Shown here in pieces: positions 28,801 through 36,645 of a stretch of DNA of 64,000 nucleotides (its first letter is position 1; each line of letters starts with the position of its first letter). Position numbers and translations under genes: made by a program. The stretch spans positions 1 through 64,000 of the forward strand of contig JASCIV010000010.1 of the NCBI GenBank assembly GCA_030374735.1, in the 5' to 3' direction. Source of the stretch: Gracilaria caudata (lineage: Eukaryota > Rhodophyta > Florideophyceae > Gracilariales > Gracilariaceae). The notes under the pieces were generated by a model. That model had not been told where the DNA came from. It saw nothing but the letters and a program-made list of their open reading frames with translations, and searched no databases.

Positions 28801-31116
28801 ATGGACGCGCGTCAAAGCTCCGCTTCGCACGCGTCGGCGCCGGCGCCGTCGGCGCCTGTCGGCGGGCAGACGTCGCCGTTTGCGCCCACGTCCACGCCCT
28901 TCATCCCTCCGCCGCCACAGCAGCAGCAGCAGCAGCCGTCGCAGCAGCCGTCGCAGCCGTCCTCTGCGCAACATGGCGCCGCCGTGCCGGATAACCCGCA
29001 CGCAGCCATGCACACCGTGCCGCACCCCGAGATGGTCAATGCCTGTGAGACGCTAATCAACGTTGCGCGCGCTTTGAATGCTAGACCCATGTACAACATC
29101 CAGCGCGTGGGCGGCGAGGATCATCACCCGCTGTTTCATGCCTCCGTCGAGCTTGTGCCGCAGGGCTACGTGGCGAGGGGGGTCGGCCGTAGTAAGATGA
29201 CTAGCCGACGCGACGCCGCCTCGAACATGTTGCGTCAGATCTACTCCAAGAGTGTGAATGACGCCGCTGATACGTCGGCGTCGGTGCCGATCCCGTCGCA
29301 GGCCATTTCGCAGCCGATTTCACACCCGCAGATACGCATGTCTAATCCGTCTTCGTACCCGCCTCACTCGCGCTCGTTTCCTTCCACCTATCCTGTGTAC
29401 TCGCAGCCGGTGCCACATGCTACGCATCCGCCCATGTCCCAGCCGTCCGTTCTCCAGCAACCACCTACAGCTAGTCAGTCTTTCCATACCGTCAAGCAAC
29501 AGCCGCTTCCGCATTCGCAGCACTCTATTCAGCAGCATGCTCTTCACTCGCAGCCTTCGCTCCCTCCGCAGTATTCGCAGTCTCAGCCGCCGCCCCTTCC
29601 TCCAAACACTTTGCCTCCGCAGCCGCGCTCATTACCACCGCAACCGCAACCGCAACCGCAACCACAGCCGCAGCCGACTCACCACTATCAGTTACAAACT
29701 CAGCATAACTTTGTACAGCCCCAATCATTGCAGCAGCAGCTAGCTACTGCTGTTGACGCCATGCATGATCAGCAGCAGCAACCTCCGCCGCAACCAGAAC
29801 AGCCAATGTTCTATGTGGACAGAAGCCCAGACTCTGATCTTGAGAGGGAGCTAGAGGAGGAGCAACAACAGCAGAACAACGCTGTCGTATCACCCGCCGC
29901 ACACACCGTCCCACCACATGTCCCACACCCGATTCCAGACTCTTCAGCTCCCCCCGCCCCATCGGCGTCTAACACGACATCCCAAAAGGTTGTAACACCA
30001 TCGTCCGCTCCCAAACCCGAAGCGCAGCTTCCTCGTTCACAAACAGCACAGCCATCGATCGCCGTTGCCGCCACCCCAACTGATGTTGGTGGAACAACCG
30101 CCACCGCTTCTCCAGCTGCTACGGCCAATGCTCAGCAAATGTTACCCACAGCAGGTGACACGCCAACAGCAAATCTTGCCACCGTTTCCGCCGACGGCGG
30201 CAGCACTGCTGGGGCGGAAGGTGTGAAGGGCCAACTACAACAAGCTCTCAGTCCTGTGCAAATGTCCGGTTCTACAACACAGCCGAGAATTCAACGCGAG
30301 CCATCAGGGTCGCACTCTCATCCTGTTGAAAGTGCCTCAGAGACACCACGCGTATTAGTTCCGGAGGAGGTACAACAAGCACCTCTACCGCATCAAACTA
30401 CACCGGCGCCAAAGGTTACTGATGGTCCGGCGGGCATTTCTACAATGCGTACACCGGTGCCGCCAAATGTGGAACCATCTGTCGCACAAGCGAAACCGCA
30501 AACTTCCTCTCAACCAGAGTTAGGCCCTGGTGTTGCTGTTGCATTGAAACGTAAGCTTGAGGAAGTTGCGACTGAACCAAAGGCCAATGGAAATGGAAAC
30601 ACTATCGCCGCACCAGAACCACAGCGGAAGAAAGCCAGGGCTATTTCGGCTCATGCTGCCGTGCGGCTTGAATTTCATATTGTTTGTGTGCTTGATGAGC
30701 GAGTAAGAACAGCACTTGAAGACTTGATCAAGGCCAATCTGTTCATTCGGCCACAAATACATTTGTTCAGCTCAATCAATGTGTTGACACCCATTGAGCT
30801 TGCGTCTGATGTGCGTGTGCCAGTGAAAATGTTTGAGCAAAAAGTTTGTGAGCGCCAAGAGCGTATAGCTATGGCACTTGCTTTCGAAGCAGGGTCTCTT
30901 AGCAGCGATTTGTGGGTTGAGCGTGCAAAGCACCTCGCCAAAGGACTACCCGCATCGTTGATGCCGAGGATGATCATACTGTCTGATAACCCGCTGTTTC
31001 AAACGTTTGCCAAAAAGGGTGTTATTGAGGTTATCAACCCAAAGGACAATCTAGCAAAGTACGCAGCGCACATACTGGAGCAGAGCTCAGATGGGCAAGA
31101 GCAGGCGCAGCAATGA
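28801..31116 (+). CDS. Q/P-rich protein with one double-stranded RNA-binding motif
   Basis: A 771-residue protein. A low-complexity Pro/Gln N-terminus leads into a dsRBM at about 78-148: a start helix (NACETLINVARAL), YNIQRVGGEDHHPLFHASVEL, and the basic helix GVGRSKMTSRRDAASNMLRQI. About 450 residues of Gln/Pro/Ser/Thr-rich disorder follow. The C-terminal folded region (about 622-760) contains VRLEFHIVCVLDERVRTAL and PRMIILSDNPLFQTFAKKGV. That region looks like an alpha/beta fold but was not recognised. A single dsRBM with prion-like flanks suggests an RNA-granule or small-RNA cofactor, an inference only. CAG-type codons encode several poly-Gln runs. The gene is intronless. Confidence 0.8.
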   Translation: MDARQSSASHASAPAPSAPVGGQTSPFAPTSTPFIPPPPQQQQQQPSQQPSQPSSAQHGAAVPDNPHAAMHTVPHPEMVNACETLINVARALNARPMYNIQRVGGEDHHPLFHASVELVPQGYVARGVGRSKMTSRRDAASNMLRQIYSKSVNDAADTSASVPIPSQAISQPISHPQIRMSNPSSYPPHSRSFPSTYPVYSQPVPHATHPPMSQPSVLQQPPTASQSFHTVKQQPLPHSQHSIQQHALHSQPSLPPQYSQSQPPPLPPNTLPPQPRSLPPQPQPQPQPQPQPTHHYQLQTQHNFVQPQSLQQQLATAVDAMHDQQQQPPPQPEQPMFYVDRSPDSDLERELEEEQQQQNNAVVSPAAHTVPPHVPHPIPDSSAPPAPSASNTTSQKVVTPSSAPKPEAQLPRSQTAQPSIAVAATPTDVGGTTATASPAATANAQQMLPTAGDTPTANLATVSADGGSTAGAEGVKGQLQQALSPVQMSGSTTQPRIQREPSGSHSHPVESASETPRVLVPEEVQQAPLPHQTTPAPKVTDGPAGISTMRTPVPPNVEPSVAQAKPQTSSQPELGPGVAVALKRKLEEVATEPKANGNGNTIAAPEPQRKKARAISAHAAVRLEFHIVCVLDERVRTALEDLIKANLFIRPQIHLFSSINVLTPIELASDVRVPVKMFEQKVCERQERIAMALAFEAGSLSSDLWVERAKHLAKGLPASLMPRMIILSDNPLFQTFAKKGVIEVINPKDNLAKYAAHILEQSSDGQEQAQQ

Positions 31117-32162
31117 CTGGAAACGATACACACAGGTATGTGACTCTTTTGACTTGTTTCTTTCCCAGAAGGTCTCCTTGCGGCGTTTAATCTCGTGTTT
31201 TGTTGCTCAAAGAGCTAATGCGTAACAGGGTTGAGCAGGTAAGTACATACCGCTTGGTATTCTGTGCATTTGAAGCTCATTTGACGGGCCTTACCTGCGT
31301 ACCATGCATGGTAGAACTGAGAGTGGATTAAAAAAACAGGTGGCGAGCAACCCGTAGAGTCGCATGCGCTGCGTACGCTTCTGCGAAGAAGTGTTGTGAA
31401 TTGCATCGCTTCATCACCAACTAGTGCGCTACCGACAGTATCCCTCATACCTTGAGCACATCACTACATGCTAAGCATGGCATTGTGTTCTGCTTTGCTG
31501 TAGACTGTTTTGCTCGCTGACGTTTAATGATCACAAAACTGCACCCCATGCGTGAATCAAAGACCACAAAGCAGCTTCGCACATGGCGAGCGTGAGGTGA
31601 GTTGCCGCCTATGATTATGAACATGATTATGTTTACAAAATTGGTTTTGCGATGATTCCGATTGCGTTGTCATAATTCGCACAGACAGAAGACAGAACGC
31701 ACGAAGAGTGCTCTTCCACGGCGCTTCAATAGTGCGCCGGGCTGCAAGTCCCGCGAGAGCAGGTAGTCAACTCGAGATCATGGTTGATGGCGAACATGTG
31801 TGACAGCATCACACAAGAACCTGGCTCAGATATTGTGGAGACACACATGGCTGCGCATACGTACAGTGGAAGATGACGATGACGTGTTGTTGAGTTAGGT
31901 ACATACATAACGGCTCACATGCGGCGGGGATACGCCGTTTGTGTCTTGCTCGCCAGACAGAAGCCATTGAACTGTAGACGCCAGATGCATTGACTCTGGC
32001 CGTGTAGCAGCCGTAGAGCAAGTGCGCGAACGCGATGATGCACAAGTAGTGAATTGCTGCGCGGTGACGTACAACGATGGCAAAAGACCACTGGCAGAGC
32101 GCAATCAGAATGAGCGTACGACACGGTGATAGCTTGCGGCGGAGTAGTGGGCAGCACCGGCT
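31117..32162. other. Convergent intergenic region, about 1 kb
   Basis: Spacer between the dsRBM gene and the mitochondrial carrier. Only short Cys/Thr-rich minus-strand frames without protein-like character occur. It was searched by eye for tRNA A/B boxes and snRNA signatures and none were found. Confidence 0.35.
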
Positions 32163-33107
32163 TCATGCAATACTCGGTTGATCGGTCCAAGCTTCCACAA
32201 TGGCCGAGCTTATCCGTAGCACAGTTTCGTAACAACTAAGGCCAATGGCACTCTGCGGCACTGATCGTATTAGGCCCGTGCCCAGACCGCGGTAAAAGGC
32301 AGTGATGCCTTCGGAGCAGAATATCTTCTTGAAGGCATCGAAAATGCCCGAGTAGTGGTGTGCGGACGGATTCTGCGCCTGCAAACGCAGACGAACGACT
32401 TCGATGGGGTACATGGCAATGCCCACGGTGGAGGCGGAGCACGCACTGGACACGGCCACTCGCAGTGGCGACGGATCGGTGTGTTGGCCACCAGCGGTCT
32501 TGAGATACTCATACAACGGCATCTGAATCATGGCGCCCGGAAAGCCGGCCATGGCGGCCAAGGTGCCCACGTACAAGCCACGCAAGCCCTGCTCCGACAC
32601 CACGACGCGAAACGACGAGAGCAAGCCCGTATACTTGAGCGGCGCGTGCGGATTGGCGCGAACCAGCTGCGTCTGTTGCTTTGTCTTGAGCACAAACAAC
32701 GGGTTGAGCAACGCACAAGTGGTAATCCAACCACCACCCGCCGCCCACGCCGACGTCGACACCTCGCGCGGAAACATGGGCGCCAGCATGCGATCCGGCA
32801 CCCTCGCGCGCAAGAACGAGTACGTGCTGAAAAAAATGGCCGCCGCGGGCGCGTGCGACACCACCGCGGGCGTGATGCCGCGAAACAGGCCGCTCACACC
32901 TTCCTCGGAGAACACGCGACGCAGCGTGCCCAGCGTGCCGCGGTAGCGCGGCGGTTGCGCGCCGCGAAAGTGGCGCTGTGTGGCGAGCTTGGTGCGCACG
33001 ACGTCCAGCGGGTGCGTGGCCACCGACGCCAGCGCGCCGGACATGGCGCCGGAGAAGGCGGCCACGCGCGGGTCCACGCGGCGCGGTGACGCGCGTTCGT
33101 GCTCCAT
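32163..33107 (-). CDS. Mitochondrial carrier family protein (SLC25), folate/NAD/pyrimidine-carrier-like
   Basis: From the ATG at 33107 the product is 314 residues, the usual carrier size, with three repeats of two membrane helices each. The repeat signatures are visible: THPLDVVRTKL (canonical PxDxxR), LNPLFVLKTKQQTQ (second repeat, acidic residue replaced by Phe and Lys retained) and MYPIEVVRLRLQ. Replacement of the acidic residue in repeat 2 is a mark of the folate, NAD and pyrimidine-nucleotide branch (SLC25A32, SLC25A33/36, yeast Rim2), where Trp is usual. The substrate cannot be fixed from sequence alone. The frame is open to 33293 but that extension is Ala/Pro/Arg filler. Confidence 0.9.
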   Translation of the reverse strand: MEHERASPRRVDPRVAAFSGAMSGALASVATHPLDVVRTKLATQRHFRGAQPPRYRGTLGTLRRVFSEEGVSGLFRGITPAVVSHAPAAAIFFSTYSFLRARVPDRMLAPMFPREVSTSAWAAGGGWITTCALLNPLFVLKTKQQTQLVRANPHAPLKYTGLLSSFRVVVSEQGLRGLYVGTLAAMAGFPGAMIQMPLYEYLKTAGGQHTDPSPLRVAVSSACSASTVGIAMYPIEVVRLRLQAQNPSAHHYSGIFDAFKKIFCSEGITAFYRGLGTGLIRSVPQSAIGLSCYETVLRISSAIVEAWTDQPSIA

Positions 33108-33525
33108 GGGCGGCGGCGCGCGGCGGGCTGGCTGGCGGCGCGAGGCGAGGCACGGGCGACGCGACGCATGGGACGGGGGCGCGCGCGCGAGCGATGGGCT
33201 CGGGGGGGGTGGTGTGCGCGGGGCGTCGCGCGGCGTCGGGGCGCATGTGCACGCCGTGGCGGCGGCGGCGGCGACGGCGGCGACGTGACACATGGGGGGC
33301 GCGCGCCGTGACAGGGGCGCGGCACCGGGGCACAGCAGAAGTGTGCCACGCGCATATCTCGCTCGAGCACACGTGGCAGCTGCGCGAGCTGCGAGCAGGA
33401 CAAAAAATTGTTCTCATCTGGCGCAATGCTGCGCCGGTTAGCTTAACGCGCGCCAACAGCGCGCGCGCGATTGCTTTACCACCATCGATGAACAAACCAA
33501 AAAGAACACACACACGCCGCCGCCG
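33108..33525. other. GC-rich spacer between carrier and Cys-rich orphan
   Basis: Strongly CG-rich, with open frames in nearly every register, which is expected from composition. No gene is supported. Confidence 0.35.
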
Positions 33526-35472
33526 TCACGGCGGCGCCGCGCTCGGCGCACAGCTCTGTTTCCGTCTTCTCTTGCGGTTGGAGTCGCGGTTGGAGCACCA
33601 GCTCGACGACGACGCGCCGCAGCAGCAGCACCCCGACGCCGACGCCTCGCTGCCCGTCGCGTTCGCGGTCGCGCTGGCGCTGGCGCTGGCGCTGGCGCTA
33701 GCGCTCGTAGCCGCCGCGCTGCTCCCCGCAGCCGCGCCGGCCCGCGCCGCCCCAGCGCCGCCTCCCGCAGCCCCCGCGCCAGCCGTCCCCCCGCGCCCGC
33801 CGCGCGCACTCTCACCCACGCCATTGTCGTCGCGCGCGCAGCAGCCCCCCGCGCCCACCTCGAAGCACCGCGTCACAGTAAACTGCGAGCGCGCGCCGCG
33901 CGCGCCAAACGCCGCGCGCGCGCCCGCCTCAAACTCGTCGCGCTCCGTGTGCAGGCTGCGCATGTCCGGCAGCAGCGCGCCCACCTCCGCGCCCACCTCC
34001 ATGAACCACGGCGCGAACGCCGCCGACGCCGAGCCGAAGGGCGGCATCACCGCGCGCGCCGCGCGCGCCCTCGCCGCCTGTCGCTCCGCCTCCACGCGCG
34101 CCAGCTGCGCGCGCGCGTGCGCGCCCGACACAATGTTGGACGGCGCAATCAGCAGGTAGTCCTCCTGGAAGCCCGGCAGCTTGTGCAGCGCGTCAAAGCC
34201 CAGCGCCGCCAGCGCGTTGTTCTCCTCCACCACCACGCGCCCGTCCGCGCTGGTGGACATGGTGTGCGTGGTCTGCACCATGTCGTCGTTGCACGGCGGC
34301 TTGGTGGCCGACACGCCCTTCTCCAGCAGCGCGCCGCGCAGCATCTTGTCCACCGTGGTGCGCGCCTCCGCCGTCACAAACGTGCGGTACGGCGGCGTAT
34401 GCAGCCGCGTGGAGCATTTCGCGCACGACGACGAGCGCGTGGGCGTGTAGCGAATCTGTACGCAATACGAGCCCAGTCGACTGAACTTGTACTCGTCCAG
34501 AATCTGCGCCCAGTACGGGTACGAGCTGATGGTGACGTTGTCGTCCTTGTACGACGCGCCGCACGCCCGCCGCGCGCGCTTCTGTCTCAGCTTCACAATC
34601 GCCTGCACGCGGTCGTTGACGGGACATGCACACGACACGCACGCCGTGGTGCACTTTGGGCAGTCGCGCTTCTCAAACACGTGCATTCTGCCGCGGATGC
34701 CGCGCGGGAACGCACCCACCACGGGCGTGGGCTCGAAGAAGGTGATCTCGGAGAAGTGGTCGCCCACCACATCGAAGCAGTCCACCAGCACCACGATGGA
34801 GCCCTCCGCAAAGTACGAGAACATGAGGCAGCACTTCCTGCCCGCGTCCAGCACGAAGCGCGTGACCAGCGGCTTCCACAGGTCCGGATGCACGCCGTGC
34901 GGCGGCGGCACCGGACACCCCAACACCACGCCAAACACAAAGTGCTCGTGCAGCTCCACGGGAACGTACAGCAACGACTTGGGTCCGTGCGGCGTGGCGT
35001 CGGACAGATGCGTGAAGCAGGGGAACGGGCGATGCACGGCGGCCACGCACGGCTCCGTGTGCTCCTCGGCGCGCGCCTTTTGCGCGCGCGCCTTCACATC
35101 GTCGGCGGCGGCGGCGGACGCGGCGGCGGACGCGGACGCGGATGCGGGCGCGGCGGGCGGGTCGGGCGGACGACGCGGACATAGCGCGGGACACGGCGGC
35201 GGCGACGGCACGGCGGCCAGACACGCGTCGCATCGCGAGCGCGAGCGCGACGACGGCGGCGGCGGCAGCGGCGGCGGTGACGACGACGACGACGTGGACG
35301 ACGCGGCGGCGACGGGCGCGGCGGGCGCGCGGTAGCACGTGGAGACGATGGTGGTGGTGATGGCGTGCGCGGCGTCCAGAAAGCACTTGTCCACGGCCGA
35401 AACGGGGCGCGGCGTGTTGAGCCAACGCGCGGCGGCAGCGCACTTGAGCACGTACTCGGCGTGCATGTCCAT
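33526..35472 (-). CDS. Cys-rich protein of unknown function with Ala/Ser low-complexity tails
   Basis: Read from MDMHAEYVLK (ATG 35472) the protein has 648 residues; an upstream in-frame ATG at 35802 would add 110 residues of doubtful sequence. The central part (about 150-500) looks folded and rich in hydrophobic segments (LLYVPVELHEHFVFGVVLGCP, IVVLVDCFDVVGDHFSEITFF). It includes a Cys cluster, C271-x2-C-x3-C-x2-C-x-C283, and a second pair, C350-x2-C353, plausible zinc ligands. The C-terminus is an Ala/Ser/Gly repeat tail from GCT/GGC-type codons, then a Cys run and a basic KRRRK end that could be a nuclear localisation signal. It was not recognised. It is divergent from the RVxF protein at 35934. 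Confidence 0.65.
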   Translation of the reverse strand: MDMHAEYVLKCAAAARWLNTPRPVSAVDKCFLDAAHAITTTIVSTCYRAPAAPVAAASSTSSSSSPPPLPPPPSSRSRSRCDACLAAVPSPPPCPALCPRRPPDPPAAPASASASAAASAAAADDVKARAQKARAEEHTEPCVAAVHRPFPCFTHLSDATPHGPKSLLYVPVELHEHFVFGVVLGCPVPPPHGVHPDLWKPLVTRFVLDAGRKCCLMFSYFAEGSIVVLVDCFDVVGDHFSEITFFEPTPVVGAFPRGIRGRMHVFEKRDCPKCTTACVSCACPVNDRVQAIVKLRQKRARRACGASYKDDNVTISSYPYWAQILDEYKFSRLGSYCVQIRYTPTRSSSCAKCSTRLHTPPYRTFVTAEARTTVDKMLRGALLEKGVSATKPPCNDDMVQTTHTMSTSADGRVVVEENNALAALGFDALHKLPGFQEDYLLIAPSNIVSGAHARAQLARVEAERQAARARAARAVMPPFGSASAAFAPWFMEVGAEVGALLPDMRSLHTERDEFEAGARAAFGARGARSQFTVTRCFEVGAGGCCARDDNGVGESARGGRGGTAGAGAAGGGAGAARAGAAAGSSAAATSASASASASASATANATGSEASASGCCCCGASSSSWCSNRDSNRKRRRKQSCAPSAAPP

Positions 35473-35933
35473 GGCGCGCGCGCTCGAGTTTGGTGCAAAC
35501 CGGGCGCGCAGCGAAACGGCGCGTACGGGCGCAACCAAGCAGCGACGGGTCGGAATGTGCCGGAGTGCTGCAGAAGCAAAGAGCAGAGCAACGCACACGC
35601 TGTGGCACACACACACAGACGCGACGCAGCGGCAGGCACTTGCACGATTGCGTGTGCTCGCGCGCGCTGTACGCGCCGCAACTGGCGCGAGCGGCGCGTT
35701 GCGCGCTGTGCTGCGCGCGCGCACGCACCGCGGGTGCTTTGCGCGGCGCGTGCTGACGTTTCGCGCGCCAATTGGCCCACGTGCGGCCGCTCCTTTGCGC
35801 ATCTCGCTTTACAGCGCGCGTGTGGTGCGTCACTCAAAAGACACACACACACACACACACGAGAAGAGCCTTCTCTTACGCCGCCGCGCTTTCGCCGCGT
35901 TTCACACACTGCGCTTGCGCACGCGCCCGCGCA
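35473..35933. promoter_or_regulatory. Divergent promoter region with (AC)10 microsatellite
   Basis: About 460 bases between two divergent GC-rich genes. A dinucleotide (AC)10 tract lies at 35841-35860. Open frames cross it on both strands without protein-like content. Confidence 0.4.
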
Positions 35934-36632
35934 ATGTCCACGCCGTCGCTGTCGGCGCGGCTGCGCGCCGCGTGCGCGCGCGCGCCCGCCGCGTCGCCCG
36001 CACCCCCATCGTCATCGTCATCGTCGCCGCGCGCGCGCGAGCTGCCGCGCCCGCCCGCGCGCACACAACAGTCGCTGCGCGCGTCGTATCTGCGCACCGT
36101 GTTACACGCGCCGCCCTTCTCGCGCCCGCCCGCACTGGTCGCGCCCCACTGGCCGCACTCTCACGCGCACCGCACGCTGCACGCCCTCCGCCGCGCCTTT
36201 CCCGCCGCCTCCCCCGCCTCCCCCGCGTCGCCACACGCACCACACCCACACGCGCCAACACACGCGCCACCGCCGCCGTCGTCGCCGCCGCGCTCGCCGC
36301 GCGCCGACGGCGAGCTGTGGCGCGCGCAGCAGGCCGCCGCCGCCGCCGCCGTGCTGCGCGACGTTCGCGCGCTGCATGCGCGCGTGCGTGCGCCGCCGTG
36401 CGTGCTACCCGCGCGTCGCCTCAAGCCGCACGCCGCCGCCGAAATGGCGCGCGCGCGCGTGGCCGCCGCCGCCGCCGCCGCCGTCATGAAGCAGCACTCG
36501 CAGCCGCCGCCTCTGCTCACCAGCGTACACGCGCCGCACGCCGTGCGTCCGCGCTTCCGTCGCGCTGCCGCGTCGCGCGCCAAGAAGAAGAGCGTGCACT
36601 TTGCGCCCGACACCGTGTTCAACATGCGCTGA
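35934..36632 (+). CDS. Ala/Pro/Arg-rich protein ending in a PP1-docking (RVxF-type) motif
   Basis: A 232-residue, mostly disordered protein. Short segments look helical (SLRASYLRTVLHAP; LWRAQQAAAAAAVLRDVRALHARV). The C-terminal 16 residues, KKKSVHFAPDTVFNMR, contain KSVHF, a good match to the [RK]-x-[VI]-x-F docking motif of protein phosphatase 1 partners, preceded by basic residues as usual. A role as a PP1 regulatory subunit is inferred from this motif alone. Extreme GC bias makes random open frames common here. The composed C-terminus and the stop just after it favour a real gene. The start at 35934 is not certain. Confidence 0.55.
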   Translation: MSTPSLSARLRAACARAPAASPAPPSSSSSSPRARELPRPPARTQQSLRASYLRTVLHAPPFSRPPALVAPHWPHSHAHRTLHALRRAFPAASPASPASPHAPHPHAPTHAPPPPSSPPRSPRADGELWRAQQAAAAAAVLRDVRALHARVRAPPCVLPARRLKPHAAAEMARARVAAAAAAAVMKQHSQPPPLLTSVHAPHAVRPRFRRAAASRAKKKSVHFAPDTVFNMR

Positions 36633-36645
36633 TGGTGGTTTACTT

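Noticed and set aside
31117..32162. Possible tRNA or snRNA in the 1-kb spacer (for example around 31735-31800)
   Set aside because: No paired acceptor stem with A and B boxes could be drawn, and no U-snRNA signature was seen.
33108..33525. Upstream extension of the mitochondrial carrier and other long frames here
   Set aside because: High GC removes stop codons in most registers; the translations are Ala/Pro/Arg filler and the carrier fold starts after the Met at 33107.
33949..35184. 411-codon plus-strand frame and neighbouring Arg/His-rich frames
   Set aside because: Antisense shadow of the Cys-rich orphan; extreme Arg/His/Gln content and no domain pattern.
35841..35860. (AC)10 tract as a regulatory element
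   Set aside because: An ordinary microsatellite; noted in the spacer entry only.
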